Below, piece by piece: positions 22,995 to 30,154 of a stretch of 64,000 nucleotides of DNA. Source of the DNA: Bathynomus jamesi (taxonomy: Eukaryota; Arthropoda; Malacostraca; Isopoda; Cirolanidae). The position numbers and the translations under genes are program-made. A model generated the notes under the pieces. It saw nothing but the letters and a program-made list of their open reading frames with translations. It did not search any database and was not told the origin of the DNA. Numbering within the stretch: the stretch's first letter is position 1; the number at the start of each line of letters is the position of its first letter. The DNA lies in the NCBI GenBank assembly GCA_023014485.1, contig JAJOZX010009480.1, forward strand, positions 62,001 through 126,000, given 5' to 3'.

Positions 22995-23300
22995 TACTGG
23001 GGGGCCCGGAAAGAAAAATTTGAATGCTAAGCATCAATTTTTCTCCTACATAAAGATAATTGTTGTAATGTTAGTGGCATTGAAACCACCAATTGCCTGT
23101 GTTATATCCTCATTCCTTTATAAAAGAAATGTAGCATTTATAAATCCTCATTAAGAAGAAGAATAAGAGGTTTCATCCACAGAATGAAAATAAATATAGT
23201 TCTCACTATGAAGATTAAGTAAAGAGAAAGAATATAGGTCTAGCTAAATTAGTTATAAGTACAATCGTGTAAAAGTAGCTATCCTTTGAAAATGAAACAT
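22995..23300 (-). other. 3' non-coding region, copy C
   Basis: 306 bp between the pol stop and the 3' LTR. No env and no supported frame. The nearest purine-rich sense tract (GGAGAAAAATTGATG) is about 50 bases away from the LTR; the bases touching the LTR are CCGGGCCCCCCAGTA. Confidence 0.7.
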
Positions 23301-26300
23301 TTACAATTCCCCAGCATTAATTTTTTGTTGTAAAAAGCTCCTGGCTTTTAAGGCTGTGTGGCGCTGAGGCCTTGTATAAGTTAAACTCGTTGTTGTGCGC
23401 GTTACCACACCAGTTGTTAAAGGTTGAGAGAAAGTTCGTACGGAATCATAAGCTTTTGTTTGAGAAACTGGATAACTAGTTTCTATCTTAGGTTCTGTTA
23501 AACAGATAGTAGGCCCAGACTCCAGTGGGTATAATAGAGAAATGTCCCTAGTAGTCTCCCCAGTAGCAGTCTTGAGTCTAACTACCCTTGTCACCCTGTC
23601 CTCTCCTGGTTTGAGTTCCAAAACTCTACCAAGAGACCAGTATTGTCGTGATACACTGTCGTGAATCAACACAATGTCACCTACTTTAATAGTGTTTGTC
23701 CAGTTTTTGTTTGTCAAGTGTTTGTGTCTTTCTCTAAGACTTGTAAGGTACTCATCAGTCCAGCGTTTAACAAAATGAGTCTTAATGTCAGTCAAATGTC
23801 TGAATTTTGTCTGAAGTTCACTGTGTTCTTGAGACCAATCAGGATCATCCAATGAAATTGATTTGTCAGGCAACAAGCGAGTTTGTTCACCTTTCATCAA
23901 ATGATTGGGCGTTAATGCTTCTAAATCATTTATGTTGTCACTCACATAAGTGAGTGGCCTATTGTTTAACACACTTTCAATCTCAGCTAAGAAAGTGAGC
24001 AGTGTAAATAATTGTATTTGTTTCCTGCCAATTGCTTTCTTTAAGCAATTCTTGACAGTTTGAATGTTCCTCTCCCAGATAGAGCCATACCATGGGGAGG
24101 CAACAGGAATATATTTCCATGTAATGTTTAAGCTATTCAAAGAGAGTTGAGCAGTTTCAGTTTGTAAAAGTTCACTAATTATTTGTTCACCAGCTTTGAA
24201 ATAAGTGGCATTATCTGTCCAAATTGTTTTAGGTACTGAATGTTGTGCACAAAATCTCTTAAAGACGGCAACAAATGATTCTGCTGTAAGATCTCCAACA
24301 ACATCCAGATAAACTGCTCGTGATGCAGGACACGTGAATAGTACGATGTAAATTTTTATTTCGATGTTGTTAACCCCCACAGTTACAGCCCCTGTATAAT
24401 CTATGTCTACAGTTTCAAATGGTCTGTTAAGAGTAACTCGCTCTTTTGGCAAATCAGGTGGATCTGTTTTTTTGTAGGGTCTCGAGTGAATCCTTTTACA
24501 TGTTATACAGTTATTAAGAACTGTTTTTACTGTTACTCTGCCTTTTGGTACCCAGTAAGTTTTCCTTAAGGTTGCTAATGTCTGAGGTACCCCCATGTGA
24601 TGGATTTCATTATGTACATGTCTAATAATTAGGGTGGTAAGGTGATTGTATCTGGGAAGCAAAATTGGACATTTAGCTGGATAAGCTAATTTTGACTTAT
24701 TTAGTCTTCCCCTACACCTAAGAAGACCATCTTCATCCCTGAACAAGTTCAGATCTATGACTGCTGAAGGTAAAGATTCTTTGTATTGTTTACCAAAAGT
24801 TAAAAATTCTAACTCTCTCTTATATTCTAAATGTTGAACATGAGTGATCCAGTAATTGGTAGCAACTTCTGTGAATGTTGTTTCATCTTTCTTTAAATAT
24901 TTGTTTATCTTTATCAAACAGTTGTGTATAAACTTCAAGCAGTAATTTGTAACCCTAATGAGTTTGTTGAAGTCTGAGTACTTCTCATAATTAAGAAATG
25001 GCTCTATGGTGTCAGCTGACATTGTATTGTTTGATGTTAGATTAGCTGGCTCAGTAGGCCACTGCTCTGGATGAGATATCCATTTTGGTCCACTGAACCA
25101 TGCTTTGTTGGTCTTCAACAATTTATAGGATAAACCTCTAGTGATGAAATCTGCTGGATTTTGTTTTGTTGGAATATATTTGAAATACATGTTCAGAGTT
25201 TTATTAGCATCAGCTATTTCTTTTACTCTGTTTCTGACAAAGATATTTTTGCAGCTTAAGCTATCATGTTGTATCCACGACAAACATATCTGACTATCTA
25301 GCCAAACATATGTGTCAGTGATATTTACATCATAATAGGTATCTTTTAAGAAGGATATGATCTTAACTGCCAGTGAAGCTGACAAAAGTTCCAATTGTGG
25401 TATTGTTTTACTGGGTTTAATGGGTGCAACCTTCCCCTTAGCATAAACTAAATTACTTTCCTCATGACTTACAAGGTAAGCACAACACCCATAAGCATGA
25501 GTACTTGCATCAGCAAATACATGCAGAGATTGAAGCTTTTCCCTAAATCCAGTAGTTCTGGGAACTTTTATGTTCTGTATTTTATTTAAATCAGAAGCTA
25601 ACCTTTTCCAGTATTTTTTATCTTGATTTGGAATTGGATCATCCCAACCTAGACTTTGATTCCAAAGTTTTTTAATAAAAACTCTAGATCTAATTGTGGC
25701 AGGAAGGAATAGACCCATTGGATCAAATATTTTAGATGATTCTGAGAGTATTTGTCTTTTAGTGTCAGCTTCTAAATTGAGTTGAAACTCTTTAGTACAG
25801 ATTGAATCATGTTTATTAGAAGATGAATCCAAGTACCATGTCATGCCCAAGGTTTTAACTTTGTCTGTAGGTTCAGTGAGACCCTTACCATCACACATGA
25901 TTTTTTGGTTCAAACCCTCATCACTTGAGATCCACTCTCTTAATTCAAAATTACCCTGACTCATGATGTCTTGAGCTGAGCCATAGATCTCAAATAATTC
26001 AGGCTGAGTAGAAGTGGAGCCTATTAGATTATCAACATAGAAGTAGTGTTTTAAGAAATCTATGGTGAAAGAATTCTCAAATGTATTTAAATGGTGTTTC
26101 AGAGTTAAAGCTAATAGACTAGGTGAACAATTAGCACCAAAAAGAATAACATTGAATCTGTATGTGACAAATCCTTTGTTTAAATCATGAGGGTCTTTAA
26201 ACCATAAGAATCTGAGTTGATCCTTATCACTGTCATTCTTTAGATGAATTCTTAAAAATGCTTTAGAGATGTCACTCTGTAATGCATGTTCATCTAACCG

Positions 26301-26891
26301 GAACCTCAGCAAGATTTTTACAAGGTCAGAAATTAAATTTGGACCCTCTATAAGGCAATCATTTAAACTATGTTTGTTGGAATCATTGAGGCTACAGTTG
26401 TAAACAACCCTGAGTTTTGTCGTCGGTGCATTTTGTCTGTAAACACCTCTATGGGTTAAGTAATGACAACCTTCCTTTTTAAAAGGATTAGTTGTAACTT
26501 GTTCAATAAACCCTTTTTGTAAATGTTCTTTAAAAACATCATTATACATTTGAATCTTGTTGTCTGCCCTAAGTTTTTGTATTACTTTATATAAATGACC
26601 TTTAGCAACTTTAAGATTATCTGTTAAGGTAGGACAGTTTGTTTTCCAGGGTAGTTCAACTAAATAATGATTGTTTTTGTATTCAATTGTGTTTTCAAAA
26701 TATTCTGCCATTAATTGATCTTCATCTGAATGAATAGTGTCATAAATGCCTACAGATTCCAGCAACCATAGTTGTTGTAGCCCTTCATCTAAAGTTTCAT
26801 CAGAAATGGGAGAATTTAAATTATTTGTTATAGCAGTGTTTAAATTATTAACATTTTTACAAGAGTTTTGCAAAACTGTGTTCAAACACAT
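23301..26891 (-). CDS. pol: pol, intact: RT, RNase H, integrase, DUF5641 (1,196 codons)
   Basis: Polyprotein that copies element RNA into DNA and inserts it. RT lies at about residues 120-320, with the first catalytic Asp D207 (QSDISKAF) and the YVDN box at 285-288 (second Asp replaced by Asn). RNase H lies at about 455-590, with candidate acidic residues D461 (FADAS), E501 (PQLELL), D532 (WLDSQ) and D581 (NPADF). The integrase zinc finger has His at 760 and 764/765 and Cys at 795 and 798 (NCITC). The integrase core has D831 (IDYTG), D893 (WTDNATYF) and E940 (WERN). A DUF5641-like C-terminal domain follows at about 1025-1125 (VGDIVLIHD, GRVLEL), then a 70-residue tail. No protease or env in this frame. 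The first ATG is used as start, but the frame is open six codons further up to the protease TGA. D829 and N649 are shared with copy D, while B and E have Gly and Thr. Confidence 0.95.
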   Translation of the reverse strand: MCLNTVLQNSCKNVNNLNTAITNNLNSPISDETLDEGLQQLWLLESVGIYDTIHSDEDQLMAEYFENTIEYKNNHYLVELPWKTNCPTLTDNLKVAKGHLYKVIQKLRADNKIQMYNDVFKEHLQKGFIEQVTTNPFKKEGCHYLTHRGVYRQNAPTTKLRVVYNCSLNDSNKHSLNDCLIEGPNLISDLVKILLRFRLDEHALQSDISKAFLRIHLKNDSDKDQLRFLWFKDPHDLNKGFVTYRFNVILFGANCSPSLLALTLKHHLNTFENSFTIDFLKHYFYVDNLIGSTSTQPELFEIYGSAQDIMSQGNFELREWISSDEGLNQKIMCDGKGLTEPTDKVKTLGMTWYLDSSSNKHDSICTKEFQLNLEADTKRQILSESSKIFDPMGLFLPATIRSRVFIKKLWNQSLGWDDPIPNQDKKYWKRLASDLNKIQNIKVPRTTGFREKLQSLHVFADASTHAYGCCAYLVSHEESNLVYAKGKVAPIKPSKTIPQLELLSASLAVKIISFLKDTYYDVNITDTYVWLDSQICLSWIQHDSLSCKNIFVRNRVKEIADANKTLNMYFKYIPTKQNPADFITRGLSYKLLKTNKAWFSGPKWISHPEQWPTEPANLTSNNTMSADTIEPFLNYEKYSDFNKLIRVTNYCLKFIHNCLIKINKYLKKDETTFTEVATNYWITHVQHLEYKRELEFLTFGKQYKESLPSAVIDLNLFRDEDGLLRCRGRLNKSKLAYPAKCPILLPRYNHLTTLIIRHVHNEIHHMGVPQTLATLRKTYWVPKGRVTVKTVLNNCITCKRIHSRPYKKTDPPDLPKERVTLNRPFETVDIDYTGAVTVGVNNIEIKIYIVLFTCPASRAVYLDVVGDLTAESFVAVFKRFCAQHSVPKTIWTDNATYFKAGEQIISELLQTETAQLSLNSLNITWKYIPVASPWYGSIWERNIQTVKNCLKKAIGRKQIQLFTLLTFLAEIESVLNNRPLTYVSDNINDLEALTPNHLMKGEQTRLLPDKSISLDDPDWSQEHSELQTKFRHLTDIKTHFVKRWTDEYLTSLRERHKHLTNKNWTNTIKVGDIVLIHDSVSRQYWSLGRVLELKPGEDRVTRVVRLKTATGETTRDISLLYPLESGPTICLTEPKIETSYPVSQTKAYDSVRTFSQPLTTGVVTRTTTSLTYTRPQRHTALKARSFLQQKINAGEL

Positions 26892-26906
26892 GCTATCTGG
26901 TGAGCT

Positions 26907-26912
26907 TAGTCA
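26907..26912 (-). promoter_or_regulatory. In-frame TGA CTA between pro and pol: candidate stop-codon readthrough site
   Basis: Protease ends with ...TCT TTA TGA, followed in the same frame by CTA AGC TCA CCA GAT AGC ATG and pol. The same hexamer is present in all five copies (copy A 682-687, B 13011-13016, D 41797-41802, E 58404-58409). UGA followed by CUA is an established readthrough context in several viral and animal genes. Use here is inference; the ATG seven codons after the stop offers an alternative by reinitiation. Confidence 0.5.
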
Positions 26913-27416
26913 TAAAGACTGTTCTTGTTTATTATCCAAATTATATTTGGTTAAATCTCCTAAGGGTGCTATACCCAGTGGTGTGTTGATGGCTATTCCA
27001 TCTCCAATTTTAACTATACCTCTTTGAATAAGGTGAATATAGTCAGCTCCCAATAACATTTGTATATTATCCACTATATTGTTTTTAATGTACCTATCTG
27101 CTATTACATGATGTTTCTTCAATTCTTTAATTGTCTGACTCAGTTTAGGGACTACAAGTTGATCTTGTCCTACATGTTTAACAATAACAGCTTTTAAATT
27201 ATGAGTTTGGTTTTCTAGGTCCAGTCCCAGTTCAACTGTCTCATAGTTAGTTTTTTCTGAGTTATCATTAACAAAAGATGTTAAACAGAGTTCTTGTTTA
27301 TTACTTTTAGGTATTAAGTCTAATTTATTTATCAAGGATTGACTGACAAATGTTTGTTGTGAACAAGAATCTATGAGACATCTAATGGGAGTAGTACCTC
27401 CTTTGTTGATCTTGTC
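26910..27416 (-). CDS. pro: Aspartic protease frame (pro), copy C
   Basis: About 168 codons between TAG (27417-27419) and TGA (26910-26912), without an initiating ATG. Order: short lead KINKGGTTPIRC, active site LIDSCSQQ (Asp codon 27369-27371), a flap-like middle segment made of the native duplicated 152 bp (27158-27309), and the C-terminal block QMLLGADYIHLI. The LLGAD and LIDS blocks with their spacing match the BEL/Pao-type retropepsin, which processes Gag-Pol. The Gly of D-S-G is Cys, one base from a glycine codon. The frame is +1 relative to gag, with a 35-nt overlap (27382-27416), and equals the pol frame. It could be a real shifted protease or a broken remnant of a former gag-pro fusion. 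Confidence 0.75.
   Translation of the reverse strand, partial: DKINKGGTTPIRCLIDSCSQQTFVSQSLINKLDLIPKSNKQELCLTSFVNDNSEKTNYETVELGLDLENQTHNLKAVIVKHVGQDQLVVPKLSQTIKELKKHHVIADRYIKNNIVDNIQMLLGADYIHLIQRGIVKIGDGIAINTPLGIAPLGDLTKYNLDNKQEQSL
27158..27309 (-). repeat. 152-bp duplication, native copy inside protease (copy C)
   Basis: Identical to 27405-27556 over all 152 bases; offset 247 bp. Equivalent pairs: copy A 933-1084 and 1180-1331; B 13262-13413 and 13509-13660; D 42048-42199 and 42296-42447; E 58655-58806 and 58902-59053. This one sits between the two conserved protease blocks, so it is probably the original. Confidence 0.92.
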
Positions 27417-28803
27417 CTACATGTTTAACAATAACAGCTTTTAAATTATGAGTTTGGTTTTCTAGGTCCAGTCCCAGTTCAACTGTCTCATAGTTAGTTT
27501 TTTCTGAGTTATCATTAACAAAAGATGTTAAACAGAGTTCTTGTTTATTACTTTTACAATCTTTTTTATGATGTCCTGTCCCAGTACATTTCTTGCAAAG
27601 ATTAAGCTCTTCACAACGTTTAGATCTAGAATTAAAGTTATTAAATTTAGTACATCTTGTACTACTGTGTTCATTACTGGAACAAAATTTACAGTATGGA
27701 GTGTAATCCTTTTTTGTTGCAATATTAAAATTTTGCAAAGTTGGTGTTTTAGTCTCAGAGTTTTGTTCTTGAAAATGGGCTTTATCTTTATGAGTCTCAG
27801 AAGTGGCAGGCAAAGATGAACTTTTACTTTTATAAATTGATAATACAGTAGGAAATTCAGACCTCAATTCATCTAAAGTCGGATAAATGTCTACTGTCTT
27901 ACGTTGAAAAATCTCCCTAACCTGTGGTGGCAAACACTCAAATACAATAGCTTGAATAAACCAGGCAGATTCTTTTAAATTTATTTTGTTATTTGTAAGT
28001 TGGCCCAGAGTTGATTCAAAAGAACAGTAAAATTCATAAATACTATTGTAATTATCTTTACATGGCTTCATTTGTTTAAGTTTAAGAGCAAGTTCATAAA
28101 TTATTTCTGCTCTATTAATATAATTTCTTTTTAAAAGATCTATTGCTACTGCATATGAGCTACCAATAACAGGCAAGAATTCAACTAATTTGAGAGCAGG
28201 TCCTTTAAGGTAATTTAGTAAATAACTGAGTTTATCCACTTCAGAAATATAGTCTTTACTCCCAATGAGGCTATCAAATTTCTCATAAAATGACTGAAAC
28301 TGGGTTCTGTCACCTTCAAAGTTTGGAACTTGTAAAGTAGGTAACCTTGCTTTTAATTCAGTTTGTTCAGAATTATGCCGAACAGAGGAATTCATCAAAG
28401 CATTAGCAAAGCTTTGATTCATATTCATTTCTTGTTGTAAGGTTAACGTGTTTATTTGAGTTTGAAGTTCATCTATATAACTGTCTACCTCACCTAAGTA
28501 GGCCTCATTTTCTATTAATAGTGATGTTAAATCATCAGTTGATAGTAAATTATCATCTTCAATTTCTGATCTTATTTCCTCATCAATTATTATGATTTCA
28601 CTTTTTATTCGATCTACTGTGTTTAAGACTCTTTCAAAATCAGCCTTTGAAGGAGTAGATTTTCTTCTAAAGTCATTAAGTGACCTAGTAATTACACCCT
28701 TTCTCACAGCCTTTTTCTTTTTAAGGGCTATTAATTTAGAATTTGTGTTGGGTTTAGCCCTAGGCCTATCTGTATTGTTTGTTTCTTTATCAGCCATTGT
28801 CAA
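27382..28803 (-). CDS. gag: gag, intact (473 codons)
   Basis: Structural polyprotein expected to build the particle and package element RNA. Residues 23-36 are strongly basic (KLIALKKKKAVRKG). Residues about 50-130 are charged and probably helical or coiled-coil. Residues about 152-300 match the DUF1759 type of BEL gag (LPTLQVPNFEGD, FYEKFDSLI, YLLNYLKGPA). Two CCHC zinc knuckles follow: C371-C374-H379-C384 and C403-C406-H411-C416, both CX2CX4HX4C. Directly after the second knuckle, residues 418-466 are a duplicate of the middle of protease, followed by a seven-residue out-of-frame tail. The usual linker into protease is missing. The start is the first ATG; MTMADKE offers a second one two codons on. 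Same protein in copies A and E. Confidence 0.94.
   Translation of the reverse strand: MTMADKETNNTDRPRAKPNTNSKLIALKKKKAVRKGVITRSLNDFRRKSTPSKADFERVLNTVDRIKSEIIIIDEEIRSEIEDDNLLSTDDLTSLLIENEAYLGEVDSYIDELQTQINTLTLQQEMNMNQSFANALMNSSVRHNSEQTELKARLPTLQVPNFEGDRTQFQSFYEKFDSLIGSKDYISEVDKLSYLLNYLKGPALKLVEFLPVIGSSYAVAIDLLKRNYINRAEIIYELALKLKQMKPCKDNYNSIYEFYCSFESTLGQLTNNKINLKESAWFIQAIVFECLPPQVREIFQRKTVDIYPTLDELRSEFPTVLSIYKSKSSSLPATSETHKDKAHFQEQNSETKTPTLQNFNIATKKDYTPYCKFCSSNEHSSTRCTKFNNFNSRSKRCEELNLCKKCTGTGHHKKDCKSNKQELCLTSFVNDNSEKTNYETVELGLDLENQTHNLKAVIVKHVGQDQQRRYYSH
27405..27556 (-). repeat. 152-bp duplication, extra copy at the end of gag (copy C)
   Basis: Begins in the codons after the last Cys of zinc knuckle 2 and replaces the expected gag-protease linker. 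Length 152 is not a multiple of three, so it also changes the frame relation between gag and protease. Confidence 0.92.
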
Positions 28804-29428
28804 TAAATCTAGCCTAATTGATCAGTTAAATAGGCTAAATCTACGTTAGTTAGATGTAGGCTATAGATTAGGCTAAAAATAAAATGCCCTAACTTCAATC
28901 AGAAGAAGGAAATCTTAAAGAGGATAAATTTTACACATTTTAAAGTAACACCAGGCAATATTAAATGTACAAGGGTTTAACCTAAACCTATGTCAAATGT
29001 ATGACCCTAGGCTAAGGTTACGACTAGGCTAGCCTACCTAGCCTATATTATTGTCCAGTGTCCACCCTTACGAGTCCTAGGTTAAGCAAATTGAAGCCCA
29101 ATTGAGTAGCCTAGCCCTACACTAATAGGCTAACAATAAATTCAATAAGTTCACTGTTAAATTAAATTTGTAAGCCTTACGTTATTAAATGTAGGCCTTA
29201 ATTTTAATTAAATAATTAGTTCACCTATTTCAATACCGCAAAGAAAAAGAACTTTTGTTTACTCTCGGGAGCAGAGTACAGTTTTGTACGGAGTTTGTTC
29301 GTAACCGCGAGTTACGACAAACGAAAATCGAGCGTTAAGTGAAATTTATAATGTTCACTAGGCTATGTTAAATACACTCAGAATTTAATAGTATATCTGT
29401 TTTAGTCTTCCCCTTCACGGGCCACCAT
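28804..29428 (-). other. 5' leader, copy C
   Basis: 625 bp, no gene. TAGGCTA/TAGCCTA heptamers cluster at 28809-29137. The PBS sits at its upstream end. Confidence 0.7.
29410..29427 (-). promoter_or_regulatory. Primer-binding site, copy C
   Basis: TGG-starting 18-mer, same as copy A, one base from the LTR. Confidence 0.75.
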
Positions 29429-30154
29429 TGTGAAAAAACTGCACTGTTGGAGATTGACCTCAATTAAACCTACCTCAATTTCCCAACCCCTAACGCAGGT
29501 TAAAATTAATCCAACCTATTAAATTAGGACTCGAGAATCCAGAAATGGTCCGGAGCAAATAGGATGATTAAAGTCACAGATACAATTCCCACAAATAAAA
29601 CCATAGAAAATTTACTACGGTTCATGCAATAAATTGGGGATATTTGTTAACTGTTAACCGAAAGGTAAAGTGAAAGAATTGACTCACCTCAGTTGGTCAA
29701 TGGGATGATGTAGCGTCTTGTAGAGTTAATCTTAAAATCGTAGTCTTCAGTTAAGCTAATTCAAGTAGGCCTATTCTGGGTACACTAGCCTGTATTGGTT
29801 TTTAACTTCAACCTTTGTTTGTCACTATTTCTGTAGTAGTTCGCAAGCCAACTCCGTAATTGTTCCTCTCTTCATGCGATCAAAAGGAAGAACGAACTGA
29901 AGCCAAGGTTCTGGTGTTTGACTTCAGTTTTGTTGGCTGGTTGTTGTTGTCAGTGGGAGATAATCTCACCGAGCACACCCTTAACCACATAGTAATAAAT
30001 TACTAATGTGGATATGACCCAGTATGATGAACAATTATTCACATACCTTTGTTAACCATAAATTATTGTACATTAAAGAGACTACCAAATCTATTTCCTC
30101 TGAGGACCACTTCTGCTCTCTCTCAACCACCCTCCCAATATCCTAAATTTCATA
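29429..30154 (-). repeat. 5' LTR, copy C
   Basis: 726 bp, identical to the 3' LTR of the same copy where compared. Followed by ATTTA and satellite. Confidence 0.94.

Larger units (their letters stand above)
22269..30154 (-). mobile_element. BEL/Pao LTR retrotransposon, copy C, full length, gag and pol intact
   Basis: 7,886 bp from 3' LTR (22269-22994) to 5' LTR (29429-30154). The LTRs read identically along their length, consistent with a young founder insertion or with later homogenisation. ATTTA flanks both ends (22264-22268, 30155-30159). The best-preserved copy: gag and pol have no internal stop or frameshift. Only the two features common to all copies (gag/pro frame offset, TGA before pol) interrupt the coding chain. 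Confidence 0.96.

Noticed and set aside
22995..23300. Possible env or accessory gene after pol
   Set aside because: Only about 306 bp, no frame of useful length, no signal or membrane segment.
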